64,000 nucleotides of DNA from Planobispora longispora (GTDB lineage: Bacteria; Actinomycetota; Actinomycetes; Streptosporangiales; Streptosporangiaceae). The translations under genes and the position numbers were made by a program. The notes below the pieces were generated by a model, which had not been told where the DNA came from, ran no database searches, and saw only the letters and a program-made list of their open reading frames with translations. The stretch covers positions 248,001-312,000 of the forward strand of contig NZ_BOOH01000023.1 in the NCBI RefSeq assembly GCF_016863135.1, in the 5' to 3' direction. Of the stretch, positions 16,968-25,145 are shown piece after piece. Within the stretch, counting starts at the first letter, position 1, and every line of letters starts with the position of its first letter.

Positions 16968-17321
16968 ATGGATGCCGAGCACAAAGTAGGCGAAACTCGC
17001 AACATGGCGAGACTAAGTCCTGGCTCTTCAGAGGAACTGACCGCCCCCGACGGCCGCACCTGGCAAGTGCGGAGACGCAAGCTTGACCCCAGGACTGTCC
17101 GGAGCCTGATGCGCCACCACGATGTTCCGGTCCTGCTGGGCGAATCCGGCGGCTTCGACTTGCGCTGGATCCCAGACGGGGAGCGGAGTGCTCTGTCAGA
17201 GCTGGTACTCCGGAACTACGCACTCCCGACCGAGCCTGCGGCCTCTGACACCGTGTACATGGGCCACGAGTTCGGCGATGAAGCCGGACAACGTCTGCTC
17301 TACATCGAGGAATGGTGCTAA
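16968..17321 (+). CDS. Hypothetical protein
   Basis: A 117-residue (or 105 if starting at ATG 17004) soluble protein of mixed charge with no recognised domain; tryptophans lie in GRTWQVRRR and LRWIPDGER. The AGGAGA before ATG 16968 is too close to be an ideal ribosome-binding site, so the start is unsure. It lies between the flavoprotein fragment and a tRNA-like scrap, and may be real but lineage-specific. Confidence 0.4.
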   Translation: MDAEHKVGETRNMARLSPGSSEELTAPDGRTWQVRRRKLDPRTVRSLMRHHDVPVLLGESGGFDLRWIPDGERSALSELVLRNYALPTEPAASDTVYMGHEFGDEAGQRLLYIEEWC

Positions 17322-17375
17322 GGCTCGCGGACATCCGTCGGCCGCTCCGCTCCCCGCAGACAAGCGAAAGCCGCC

Positions 17376-17417
17376 ACGGACTACCGGACTCGAACCGGCT
17401 CATCCCTGCAAAGGGTG
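17376..17417 (-). other. tRNA 3'-half-like sequence (degenerate)
   Basis: On the minus strand a 5-bp T stem, GCCGG/CCGGT, encloses a canonical TTCGAGT T-loop, followed by AGTCCGT. Just upstream CACCC/GGATG (one mismatch) encloses TTTGCAG, an anticodon-like loop with TGC. Only one base separates the two arms and no D-arm is found, so this is not a working tRNA. It resembles the remnant left by integration or excision at a tRNA gene. Confidence 0.35.
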
Positions 17418-17626
17418 TTAGCGCGAAGCCAGTAACGAACTTTCCCATTCGTCTTTGCCCGTGGCGGCACCCGAAGGATAAGCCACCGAAAACAGTGGCT
17501 GGAAAGCCTGCCTCCGGCGGGGGCAGATCAAGTACGCCGGAAGGGGCTGATAGGGCTGGTCATGGTGGTGGTGGCGGCCGGAGATGGCAGGATGACGTGC
17601 CGGACGCCGGTTCCCGGGAGGAAGAC

Positions 17627-18046
17627 ATGCGGCAGCGACTCAATCTGATTCTGCTTGGTGTGCGCGATGTCGCCGCCTCGGTCGCGTTCTACCGGGAACT
17701 GGGCTGGCGAAGGTCCACGGCAGGCTCGGACGAGTTCGCGTTGTTCGAGTTGGGTGGGGTCGCGGTCGCGTTTCAGTCCCGGGAAGCCTTCGCGGCCGAC
17801 GCCGGTCTACCCGACCGTCAGCCGGGCGGCTTCGCCGGATTCGCCCTGGCATATGTGGCCCGCAGCGCCGAGGAGGTGTACCAGGTCATGGCCAAGGCCG
17901 CCGAGTTGGGCGCCACCGTCACCCGCCCGGCCGGCCCGAATTCCTGGGGACACAGCGGATACTTCGCCGATCCCGACGGCCACCTGTTCGAGGTGCTCTA
18001 CGAAGACGGTTGGATCTTCGACGAACACGACGATCTGGTGCTCTGA
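17627..18046 (+). CDS. VOC-family (glyoxalase/bleomycin-resistance-like) protein
   Basis: A 139-residue protein with paired beta-alpha-beta-beta-beta modules. LNLILLGVRDVAASVAFYRE opens module 1, and YFADPDGHLFEVLYEDGW closes module 2 with the metal-position Glu. The fold serves glyoxalases, dioxygenases and antibiotic-binding proteins; the substrate is unknown. The start at ATG 17627 has a strong GGGAGGAAG site. It is a single gene with no evident partner. Confidence 0.85.
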   Translation: MRQRLNLILLGVRDVAASVAFYRELGWRRSTAGSDEFALFELGGVAVAFQSREAFAADAGLPDRQPGGFAGFALAYVARSAEEVYQVMAKAAELGATVTRPAGPNSWGHSGYFADPDGHLFEVLYEDGWIFDEHDDLVL

Positions 18047-18253
18047 CCGCCTGCCCTTGAGGGCGGATCGGGAACGCCGGAAAGAGGTGACGGAAGTCGG
18101 CGCACCGGGCAGAACCCGGGTTCCGCCCGGTCACCCTGTGGCGTTATCCCAAGTCAGCGCCACCATATCGAAACCCTTGCCGATTCGCTCTCGTGGATGA
18201 TCCGGCAGTAGGCTGCCGAAACCCGCTCTCGACGAGCAGCGCAACGGGCCGCG

Positions 18254-18727
18254 TCACTCTTGGCCCCTTTCCGGCGCACTTGGTCTGCCTCCCTTCGGAG
18301 CACGGTCGAGGCCGGAGGGCGCGACGGCGATGGCGTCGATCTCGACTCGGACAGCGGGATGGAACAGTGCGGTGACGCCGATCAGTGCACTGGCGGGCGG
18401 TGCTGCGGGGTCGATCCACCGATCGCGGACAGCCCGGATGGTCTCCAGGGAGCGGTCGGGGAGGTCGCGGACATACAGGGTGATCCGGGCCAGGTGGGCG
18501 GTGGTGGCACCGGCACGTCGCAGAGCGTCGGCCACATGGGCGAAAGCGGCGTCGAGTTCCGACGCGAAGTCGTCGGGCACCTCTCCGTGGACGTCCATGG
18601 CGGTCTGCCCGGAGACGAATAAGAGGTCGCCCCGGATGTGAACGGCGTCGGAGATGCCAGGGATGGTGGTGCTGGGCGTGCGGGTGAGGATTGTTCCACC
18701 AGCGGCGGGAGGCGGCGGGAGGTGCAT
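18254..18727 (-). CDS. RidA/YjgF/YER057c family protein
   Basis: A 157-residue Rid-family protein: ISDAVHIRGDLLFVSGQTAMD, VADALRRAGATTAHLARITLYV and VRVEIDAIAV match the family blocks. The position of the Arg that deaminates imines in true RidA (normally in a PARS-type motif) reads PASA here, so deaminase activity is doubtful and it fits the Rid subgroups without that Arg. The ATG at 18727 has a GGAGA upstream. Rid proteins are usually trimeric and cytosolic. No partner gene is adjacent. Confidence 0.85.
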   Translation of the reverse strand: MHLPPPPAAGGTILTRTPSTTIPGISDAVHIRGDLLFVSGQTAMDVHGEVPDDFASELDAAFAHVADALRRAGATTAHLARITLYVRDLPDRSLETIRAVRDRWIDPAAPPASALIGVTALFHPAVRVEIDAIAVAPSGLDRAPKGGRPSAPERGQE

Positions 18728-18944
18728 GGTGTCTCTCCGGTGAGATGGGTGATGGATGGGGCGGTGACGGCATGCGCCGTCCGGAGTGCTGATGCGTTTC
18801 TGCGATGGATGAGATGAGTGGGGGCGGCGGGGGTGGTTTCCGCGTCGCCGCCCCCCGATCTGGCCCGGGCTCTGGCCCGGGTCCCGCTCTGCATGGGGTC
18901 CTCGCCCGGACGCCCGGGACCCCTGGAGTGATTTCCGACAGGTG

Positions 18945-19712
18945 TCAGCGCCTCGCGAGCGCGTACGGAGCGTCCGGTTGCGGGCCGGTGCCCTCATGCG
19001 CGGCGATCCAGCGGTCGTGCAGCCACATCTCGGTGCCCCGGCGGCCCGCGCCGCCGTCCCAGCGCACATCCCGCTCGTAGGCGAGGACCGTTCCCCGGTC
19101 TCCGACGATGACCCAGGTGTACAGGCCGTTAGGATGCCGGGTCTTGACCTTCGTACCGGTCACAACCCGCTTGCGCCCCGCCTTGTCGCGGATCTCTTCA
19201 TCATGCTGGTCCACCCACTGCACATCGAGCCCGGCGGCATGCTCGGCCGCGAAACCACGGAGCCAGTCGAAGGCAGCCCGTTCCGCCCGGTCGGCCTGCG
19301 GTCGCGGTCGGCCCGCGGTCGCGGCCGTCAGCCGTGTGTAGCCCAGCAGGGTGCCTTTGTCGTCGACGACGACGGTGAGGTGTTCACCGCCGAGGGTGCG
19401 GGTGGTTCCCGGCTCGTAGCGCACAACGGTCACCGGACGCTCGTCGTGCCGCTCCCGGCGCGTGTGCACCGGTCGCCAGCCCTCGGGCACGGCCAGGCCC
19501 GCGTGCTTCAGTGCCCGCTCGGCTCGCTCCACGGAAATCTCCCGGGGTTTGATGTCAACGTCGATACCGGTGGTGCGGATGGTCGGTGCGACGGGTGGTC
19601 CGCCATCGGCAGCAGAGACGCCCGCAACAGTGAGCGCGGCCAGGAGCGCGCCCGTCCCGACGGTGAGCAGAGCCTTCGGCATGCCGCTCGCGGCGGACGT
19701 GAAGCGTTTCAT
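18945..19712 (-). CDS. Secreted hypothetical protein
   Basis: A 255-residue protein with an N-terminal signal peptide (basic MKRFTS, then MPKALLTVGTGALLAALTVAGVSA, cleavage after about residue 35). The mature part has repeated beta-rich blocks, LTVVVDDKGTLLGYTRL and YTWVIVGDRGTVLAYERDV, that resemble PepSY-like propeptide folds; this is only a resemblance. Its ATG overlaps the stop of the small membrane protein gene upstream (TGATG), so the two form an operon. That operon is divergent from a broken TetR gene with an intervening palindrome. Confidence 0.7.
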   Translation of the reverse strand: MKRFTSAASGMPKALLTVGTGALLAALTVAGVSAADGGPPVAPTIRTTGIDVDIKPREISVERAERALKHAGLAVPEGWRPVHTRRERHDERPVTVVRYEPGTTRTLGGEHLTVVVDDKGTLLGYTRLTAATAGRPRPQADRAERAAFDWLRGFAAEHAAGLDVQWVDQHDEEIRDKAGRKRVVTGTKVKTRHPNGLYTWVIVGDRGTVLAYERDVRWDGGAGRRGTEMWLHDRWIAAHEGTGPQPDAPYALARR

Positions 19713-20068
19713 CACCGTGCCTCCCGGGTGGCGCGGCTGCGGAGAGCGATGAACGCGGCACCACAGGTCGACAGCGCGACCCCGCCGGCGGCCACAGCCG
19801 CCGGCAGCACCACGGGTGCCCGCCCCACGGCCCGCCCCACGGCCGGCCGCGCGGCGTAGCCGGCGCTGAAGGCGGTGGCCGTCCACCCGGTCACCTCAGC
19901 TGTACTCAGCCGCCCCCCGCCGGTCCGGCCGAGCATGAGCAGGGTGGTCGACAGTCGGCCGATGACCGGTGAACTCGCCGTACCCAGCACTCTGACGGTC
20001 CCCGGGGAGGCGACCTCGGGGACGGCGGGCGGAGCCGATGCCGCGCCCGCGAGATTTGTCTCGATCAT
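19712..20068 (-). CDS. Small hypothetical membrane protein
   Basis: A 118-residue Ala/Gly/Val-rich protein with one clear hydrophobic segment, APVVLPAAVAAGGVALSTCGAAFIAL (about 80-105), and perhaps a weaker one near 40-50. No family is recognised. It is translationally coupled to the secreted protein downstream. A CCAACTAGTTGG palindrome 17 bp upstream of its start suggests repression by the neighbouring, now broken, TetR regulator. Confidence 0.6.
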   Translation of the reverse strand: MIETNLAGAASAPPAVPEVASPGTVRVLGTASSPVIGRLSTTLLMLGRTGGGRLSTAEVTGWTATAFSAGYAARPAVGRAVGRAPVVLPAAVAAGGVALSTCGAAFIALRSRATREAR

Positions 20069-20084
20069 GCCGTCATGAAACCAA

Positions 20085-20096
20085 CCAACTAGTTGG
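20085..20096. promoter_or_regulatory. Probable TetR operator
   Basis: CCAACTAGTTGG is a perfect 12-bp palindrome between the divergent small membrane gene and the TetR remnant, the usual place for a TetR autoregulatory operator. Confidence 0.5.
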
Positions 20097-20139
20097 ATGT
20101 CAATCCTTCACCCTTTCGGGCCCACAGGAGAGAACTGGC

Positions 20140-20450
20140 GTGTACTTCTCTGACACTTCGCCGAGGAGCAAAGGTCTGCACCGGTCTACGATGCGGCACT
20201 GACCAGGAAGAAACTGCTCGAGGCCGCCCGGCAGGAGTTCGCCGAGCCGGGGCTGGCCGGGGCGCGCGTCGATCGCATCGCCGCCCGGGCCGGCGTCGGC
20301 AAGGAGCGCCTGCACGGCCGCTTCAGCAGCAAGGAGGCACTCTTCGCCGCAGTGATCAGCATCGCGATGGATGAGCTCTCCGGGCCGGTGGCCCGGCCGC
20401 TGGATGACATCGCGACCCGGGTCGGCCCGGTGTACGACTTCCACCGTGAA
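20140..20450 (+). pseudogene. TetR-family regulator, frameshifted and truncated
   Basis: AGGAGA precedes GTG 20140, which opens MYFSDTSPRSKG, a typical TetR N terminus, but this frame stops at 20200. The HTH, TRKKLLEAARQEFAEPGLAG with VDRIAARAGVGKERLHGRF and SKEALFAAVI, continues in another frame from about 20187, so an indel near 20185 breaks the gene. The effector domain is lost after about 20450, where the sequence runs into an unrelated acetyltransferase fragment. A full-length TetR would need about 190 residues. Confidence 0.75.
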
Positions 20451-20507
20451 AGGAGTCCCACCCTCGGACGGCCACCCGGACACCCGGCGCGCGGATGCTT
20501 CGGCGCC

Positions 20508-20655
20508 CTACGGGCCGACGGGCTTTTCGAACCAGTGATGGACGTAGGGCTCGGCGTTGAACGCGTCCACCTCCCGGTATCCAGCACTGCGGTAGATCCC
20601 GATCGCCCCGGTCAGGACGCGGTTGGTCTCCAGGCGAAGCGTCCGCACGCCGCAC
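20508..20655 (-). pseudogene. GNAT acetyltransferase C-terminal fragment
   Basis: About 48 residues, TLRLETNRVLTGAIGIYRSA then GYREVDAFNAEPYVHHWFEK, match the end of a GNAT domain (motif B, Y/F-x3-GY/F) and stop at a normal position. The acetyl-CoA-binding R/Q-x2-G-x-G/A part is absent, so only the 3' end of the gene survives. It abuts the TetR remnant on one side and a transposase remnant on the other. Confidence 0.7.
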
Positions 20656-20667
20656 TCTGAAGCCGCC

Positions 20668-20944
20668 ATCGAATCTGCGCGCTTGGAGCGGGCCGGCATT
20701 CTCACCCTCGCCGACAGGGGCTACCAAGGTGCCGAAGGGTCGATCGTCACGCCGTGCAAAGGCCGGAGCAAGCCCGTCGCGCAGCAACAGGCAACCATTC
20801 CCACGCCCGGCTACGCGATCCCGGCGAGCGCGCCAACGCCCAGCTCAAGAGCTGGCGCACTCTCCGCTGGAGCCCCACAGTGAGGCCGGGCACCTGTGCA
20901 AGGCCATCGCCGTCCTGCAGGACTACGAGATCACCCGAGAATGA
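20668..20944 (+). mobile_element. IS5-family transposase C-terminal remnant
   Basis: The translation LERAGILTLADRGYQGAEGS, then (next frame) ARLRDPGERANAQLKSW, then (third frame) AGHLCKAIAVLQDYE matches the C-terminal DDE portion of a common actinobacterial IS5-type transposase. At least two frameshifts and a missing 5' part make it dead. No terminal inverted repeats were found. It shows that an insertion sequence once sat here and probably caused the neighbouring gene truncations. Confidence 0.75.
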
Positions 20945-20962
20945 GAAAGGTTCAGTGCTCAC

Positions 20963-21184
20963 TCACTTGGGCCGACGCTGTCTGGGCCGATACTGAGCGA
21001 CGCGTTCTGCCGCCATACGTTCCCGTCGTTCTTGATCCGCGATCTCACGAGGAGTCGGCAGTCGCCGCTTCTCATGTCTGATGGCCAATCGGATCGTCCA
21101 ATAGAGGAAGAAGAACAGCAGCGCGGCCAGAACAACCCATACGGCCCATACCATCAGCACGAGCAAAATATCGACGATCTGCAT
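20963..21184 (-). CDS. Small single-pass membrane protein
   Basis: Seventy-three residues. One long hydrophobic helix, DILLVLMVWAVWVVLAALLF with continuing FFLYW (about 4-28), is followed by a strongly basic, charged tail ending RPRQRRPK. Topology should be N-out/C-in by the positive-inside rule. The ATG at 21184 has GCGGAGG 5 nt upstream, a better start than the upstream in-frame codon. Function unknown. Confidence 0.6.
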   Translation of the reverse strand: MQIVDILLVLMVWAVWVVLAALLFFFLYWTIRLAIRHEKRRLPTPREIADQERRERMAAERVAQYRPRQRRPK

Positions 21185-21249
21185 CCGATCCTCCGCATAG
21201 GGGGAACCAGCATGCCTAATCTTGCAACCTGCGTCCATCGACGTCCACC

Positions 21250-21471
21250 GTGCTGGACATGATCGCCGCCTCCGTGCTCATGGAATGGGCACGAGAGAGT
21301 GGCCGTGAGTCGCTCGGTGAAGTCTTATTCATATGCTCCCTGCTCTTCCAGATCGCATTCCTCTTCGGTGTGGTTCGGCTTCTCCTGCGTGACTTGCGGC
21401 GGGGCAGTGGTTTCTTCGCGCCTCGGCGGCGGAGGGAGCCGCGAAACCTTTCCGAACCGCCGGGCTATTAG
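21250..21471 (+). CDS. Possible small membrane protein
   Basis: A 73-residue frame (70 from ATG 21259) with one hydrophobic segment, VLFICSLLFQIAFLFGVVRL, followed by a basic tail RRGSGFFAPRRRREPR. There is no clear ribosome-binding site. Its size and layout echo the divergent small membrane gene beside it, which is the main reason to list it. Confidence 0.35.
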   Translation: MLDMIAASVLMEWARESGRESLGEVLFICSLLFQIAFLFGVVRLLLRDLRRGSGFFAPRRRREPRNLSEPPGY

Positions 21472-21615
21472 CAGGCCGTTAAGGGCGGTCAACAGCGGTC
21501 AGTCACGGTAACTCACGGGGAGTTCTCCGCCCAGCTCGCGGTCCGTAGGGTCCGAGATCGGACCGATTTGCAAGCAGGGTGTCAGGAATTCGGGTCTTCC
21601 TATCTAGTCAACGGC

Positions 21616-22077
21616 TCAGGGTGCCGGGACACTCACCTTTCGAGAGCGTCTGACGGCGGCGTTTCGGTGAGCCAGGATGACCATTCCCACGATCAAGGCC
21701 GCTCCTCCGGAGAGCACGGCGAGCGCCGCCATGGCGGTCTCGCCGTCCGGATCGCCGACACCGGAGGGCCGGCCGTCGAGCCATCGCATGACGACCAACC
21801 CCAGAGCCACGACCAGAGCTCCGAAGGTGAGGGTGATCCCTCCCAGGACAAAGCCCGGAGGCGCGGGCCGAGGGCGTTTGCGCCAGGGACTGATCTCCCA
21901 GGCACAGATGGTCAACGCGATGGGAACTGAGAAGAACTGGCCAACGTCGAGGCCGATGAGTGTGGCCAGGGCCAGGTGCTCGAACTCATCGCCGCTCTGG
22001 ATCCACAGGAGAGGAAGCGGGGCGACCCCGATGAGGAGTCCGAGGGCGAGGGCTCGAATGATCCACATGCCCGGCAT
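21616..22077 (-). CDS. Hypothetical four-helix membrane protein
   Basis: A 153-residue protein with four hydrophobic segments: ALALGLLIGVAPLPLLWI, a second near LDVGQFFSVPIALTICAW, FVLGGITLTFGALVVALGLVV and AALAVLSGGAALIVGMVIL. A short basic tail follows. No family recognised. The start at 22077 or M 22068 cannot be decided because the upstream Shine-Dalgarno is weak. It stands alone in the accessory region. Confidence 0.55.
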   Translation of the reverse strand: MPGMWIIRALALGLLIGVAPLPLLWIQSGDEFEHLALATLIGLDVGQFFSVPIALTICAWEISPWRKRPRPAPPGFVLGGITLTFGALVVALGLVVMRWLDGRPSGVGDPDGETAMAALAVLSGGAALIVGMVILAHRNAAVRRSRKVSVPAP

Positions 22078-22224
22078 GCTCTCAGATGGGGAGGGGACGA
22101 GTCGCGTGCGGAAGGAGAGTCAGGGAAGGGGCCACCCCTGATGAGAGCTGCATTCCATCTCCAGAATGCAGCCCTCTTGAAAACCGCTACCAACGCTGGC
22201 TGGCGCGGCACGGCGTCGGCGGTC

Positions 22225-22728
22225 TCAGCCGCGAGAGGGCTGCTTCTCAGGGCAGTCGGCCTCCTCCCACGTAGCGGTCAGGTCTCGACAGACCACCATC
22301 ACCGTTCCCGGCCGGAGGGCGATCTCATGGCTGCATCCATCCGGATGCGGCAGGATCTCGTCGAGGATCACCACACTGCGCGGCTCGATCCCGGAGGGTG
22401 CGGCGATGTCGAGTCTGTAGTCCGACACGCCTTCGTAGCGGATGACGAGGTCCTCTTCGTGCTTCCAGCAGTTGTGCCGGAACGCGAGTTCCATGAAGTG
22501 CTCTCCCCCGGTCCCGCCGAACGAGATCTGTTCCAGCTTGAGGTCCTTCACACACCGAGGGCCGTAGAAGTCGTAGTGCAGGGGATCCGTCGCGAACACA
22601 CGGGCACCCGCCGGCAGTGCGTCGGCGAACTCGGGAAGCCGTTCCAGGTAGGTGAGCGGGCTGGTGACGCCATGGATGACACCACCGGCGGGCAGGGGCA
22701 TCGAGGCGTTGAGGTCGACGTACTTCAT
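22225..22728 (-). CDS. Hypothetical soluble protein
   Basis: A 167-residue, acidic, mainly beta-predicted protein starting MKYVDLNASMPLPAGG. Four cysteines and WKHEEDLVIRYEGVSDYRLD are visible, but no family is recognised. The ATG at 22728 has GGAGGTGG 7 nt upstream and overlaps the stop of a short upstream frame (ATGA), implying coupling. Small paired genes like this are common in actinobacterial accessory regions; no toxin or immunity role can be assigned from sequence. Confidence 0.6.
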   Translation of the reverse strand: MKYVDLNASMPLPAGGVIHGVTSPLTYLERLPEFADALPAGARVFATDPLHYDFYGPRCVKDLKLEQISFGGTGGEHFMELAFRHNCWKHEEDLVIRYEGVSDYRLDIAAPSGIEPRSVVILDEILPHPDGCSHEIALRPGTVMVVCRDLTATWEEADCPEKQPSRG

Positions 22729-22835
22729 GTGTCGGCCACCTCCGGAAGCATGCGGATGCGACCATCGCGGAACGTGCACGGAATGATCTCCATCTCACTC
22801 ACCGTGCCATGGTCTGTAGTCGCCGGCCACCGCAT
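22725..22835 (-). CDS. Short coupled ORF upstream of the 22225-22728 gene
   Basis: A 36-codon frame (ATG 22835; GTG 22802 and ATG 22793 are internal options) reads ...EMEIIPCTFRDGRIRMLPEV... and stops at an ATGA overlap with the next gene. The overlap is typical of real operon genes. It may be an intact micro-protein or the 3' end of a deleted gene. Confidence 0.35.
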   Translation of the reverse strand: MRWPATTDHGTVSEMEIIPCTFRDGRIRMLPEVADT

Positions 22836-23001
22836 TACGGAGCCATCGACTGCCGCTCCACTTCTCATCCGACGGTCACGGGTTCGGGCGCTACAGGGAG
22901 CGCGATCACATGGGCTTCGTCCGGTTCCCGTACTCTGCGCAGAGCGAGGTCAAGGCACATTCAGGGCACATGACGTCGCGATCACACGCGAAACGACGAG
23001 A

Positions 23002-23044
23002 CCTGCGCCGCAGGTCGGCGGGGGTTCCGCTGGTGCGGCGCAGG
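23002..23044 (-). terminator. Hairpin downstream of rtcB
   Basis: CCTGCGCCGCA (23002-23012) pairs perfectly with TGCGGCGCAGG (23034-23044), an 11-bp stem and 21-nt loop starting 14 nt after the rtcB stop. There is no U-tract, as is common for actinobacterial terminators. The rest of the 222-bp gap (22836-23057) shows nothing further. Confidence 0.55.
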
Positions 23045-23057
23045 CTCTCAGGTCAGG

Positions 23058-24245
23058 TCAGCCCTTGATGCAGATGAGCTGGCGCAGGTGGGCGACGACC
23101 TCGACCAGGTCGGACTGGGCCGCCATGACCGACTCGATGTCCTTGTAGGCGGCGGGGATCTCGTCGATCACCCCGGTGTCCTTGCGGCACTCGACGCCCG
23201 CGGTCTGGGCCTTGAAGTCGTCCAGGCTGAAGGTCTTCCTCGCCTTGTTCCGGCTCATCCGGCGACCCGCGCCGTGCGAGGCGGAGTTGAACGCCGCCGC
23301 GTTCCCCAGGCCCTTCACGATGTAGGTTCCGGTCGCCATCGAACCGGGGATGATGCCGAACTCGCCCGAGCCCGCGCGGATCGCGCCCTTGCGGGTGACG
23401 AGCACGTCCACGCCGTCGTACCGCTCCTCGGCCACGTAGTTGTGGTGGCAGGAGATCGGCTTGTCGAACGTGATGTTCGGCAGGTGGCGCTGGAGCACGT
23501 CGCAGACCAGGGCCATCATGACCGCCCGGTTGCGGCGCGCGTAGTCCTGCGCCCAGAACAGGTCGCGCCGGTAGGCGTCCATCTGCGGCGTGCCCCCGAG
23601 GAACACCGCGAGGTCGCGGTCCGGCAGATCCTGGTTGTGCGGCAGGCCCCGCGCCACCTCGATGTGGCGGTCGGCCAGTTCCTTGCCGATGTTGCGCGAC
23701 CCGGAGTGCAGCACCACCCAGACCACGCCCTCGTCGTCGGCGCAGACCTCCAGGAAGTGGTTGCCGCCGCCGAGGGTGCCCATCTGCACCTCGGCCTTCT
23801 CCCGCTTTCCGCGTACGGACGGGTCCAGCTCGTCGAAGCCCTTCCAGAACTCCGCCCAGCCGGTGCCCTTGAGCCCGTGCAGCTTCGCCGGGTCGACCGG
23901 CAGCTTGTGGTGCCCGAATCCGACCGGGACCGCCTGCTCCAGCTTGGAGCGCAGGTAGCGCAGGTTGTCGGGCAGGTTCTCGACCTTGTAGGAGGTCTTC
24001 ACCGCGGTCATGCCGCAGCCGATGTCCACGCCCACCGCCGCCGGCGAGACCGCGTCCCGCATGGCGATGACCGAGCCGACCGTGGCGCCCTTGCCGTGGT
24101 GCACGTCCGGCATCACCGCGACGCCGTGCACCCAGGGCATCCCGGCCACGTTGCGCAGCTGCTGCATGACGTTCGTCTCGACCTCGTCGGGGTCGGCCCA
24201 CATGCGGATTGGCGCCCGGCCACCCATCACCTCGTTGTACGTCAT
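23058..24245 (-). CDS. rtcB: RtcB RNA-splicing ligase
   Basis: A 395-residue RtcB that joins RNA 2',3'-cyclic-phosphate or 3'-phosphate ends to 5'-OH ends using GTP and Mn2+. Family blocks are complete: VMPDVHHGKGATVGSVI, VGVDIGCGM, LGGGNHFLE, HSGSRNIG, CHHNY and the guanylylated histidine in SHGAGRRMSR (H324). The ATG at 24245 follows GAGGGAGG. No rtcA, archease or RtcR lies alongside. The expected role is repair of RNA cleaved by endonucleases; the neighbourhood gives no target. Length is normal for the actinobacterial type. Confidence 0.96.
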   Translation of the reverse strand: MTYNEVMGGRAPIRMWADPDEVETNVMQQLRNVAGMPWVHGVAVMPDVHHGKGATVGSVIAMRDAVSPAAVGVDIGCGMTAVKTSYKVENLPDNLRYLRSKLEQAVPVGFGHHKLPVDPAKLHGLKGTGWAEFWKGFDELDPSVRGKREKAEVQMGTLGGGNHFLEVCADDEGVVWVVLHSGSRNIGKELADRHIEVARGLPHNQDLPDRDLAVFLGGTPQMDAYRRDLFWAQDYARRNRAVMMALVCDVLQRHLPNITFDKPISCHHNYVAEERYDGVDVLVTRKGAIRAGSGEFGIIPGSMATGTYIVKGLGNAAAFNSASHGAGRRMSRNKARKTFSLDDFKAQTAGVECRKDTGVIDEIPAAYKDIESVMAAQSDLVEVVAHLRQLICIKG

Positions 24246-24452
24246 CCCTGCGTCGCCTCCCTCCGGTCGATCAGTTGCGAACGCGCTCAATGACGCCAGA
24301 AACCCCACAGACCTCGCAACCGAATTACGTACCCCCAGTCCAGGTGAACAGCCACGACGTCGCAGACCTTCCCGTACGGCGCGCGCCGCCCGCCCCCTCC
24401 CTCAGGCCGGCGCGCCCGCGCTCGGACACTCAGCCGAAAGGGGCACCCTCCT

Positions 24453-24485
24453 GAAACGGACGATCACCCGAAACGGACGATCACC
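24453..24485. repeat. Two direct 16-bp repeats (GAAACGGACGATCACC)
   Basis: Two identical copies start at 24453 and 24470 with a 17-bp period in the 247-bp gap between rtcB and the GNAT gene. The repeat could be a regulatory pair or a simple duplication. Nothing else is evident in the gap. Confidence 0.7.
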
Positions 24486-24492
24486 TCTCGGT

Positions 24493-24972
24493 TCACAGAT
24501 CCGCCTGCAATGACAGGGACATGGGCACGAACCCGTGCGCCCGATAGAAACGGATGGCGTCGGAATTGGCGGCGTACGCCGACACGGTGGCCCGATTGGC
24601 GCCCTTTTCCCCGGCCCATGCGAGAAACCGGTCGACGAGCTGCGCGCCCACTCCCCGGCTCCGCCATTCCTCGGCCACCCGCATGCTCACGAGCTCGGCC
24701 GCCACCACCCCCGGGCGCAGCGCGTCGGGCTCTTTCATCTGGCCGGTGAGGTGCCCGATCACCGGCCCGTCAGGCGTTGCGAGACGCGCCAGGAGCGCCA
24801 GGCACGCGGGGCCGGTGGCCATCATGGTGTAGTAGTCCCGGCCGTCCCGCTCAGGCCATTCCACGTCCATGAACGGATCTCGCCTGCCGCCGTCCTCCCG
24901 GAACAGCGCACCGGCGGAAACCATCAGGGCGGGAACGTCTCCGGCGGTCGCGGTGACGATGATGATGTCCAT
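24493..24972 (-). CDS. GNAT-family N-acetyltransferase
   Basis: A 159-residue GNAT protein. Motif A, VSMRVAEEWRSRGVGAQLVD, carries the RxxGxG acetyl-CoA pyrophosphate loop, and motif B, AIRFYRAHGFVP, follows. It transfers acetyl groups to an unknown amine. It starts at ATG 24972. It is a single gene with no evident operon. Unlike the GNAT scrap at 20.5 kb it is complete. Confidence 0.9.
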   Translation of the reverse strand: MDIIIVTATAGDVPALMVSAGALFREDGGRRDPFMDVEWPERDGRDYYTMMATGPACLALLARLATPDGPVIGHLTGQMKEPDALRPGVVAAELVSMRVAEEWRSRGVGAQLVDRFLAWAGEKGANRATVSAYAANSDAIRFYRAHGFVPMSLSLQADL

Positions 24973-25145
24973 GACATCAGAGACTATTGACCGCCATTAA
25001 TCATGTAAATTTTTAATCCGCGTAAATCAATTGCCTCCCGAACCGACAAAACCCGGCCGGGCGGGCCGGGTCCGCGGCCCGCGCCACGCCGCAGCCGGTG
25101 AGGGCCGCGCCGTGGCGGATCGGTGGAACCGGCCGGTGGAGCGGG

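Noticed and set aside
17376-17417. A functional tRNA-Ala gene
   Set aside because: There is no D-arm, the variable loop is one nucleotide, and the anticodon stem has a mismatch; kept only as a remnant.
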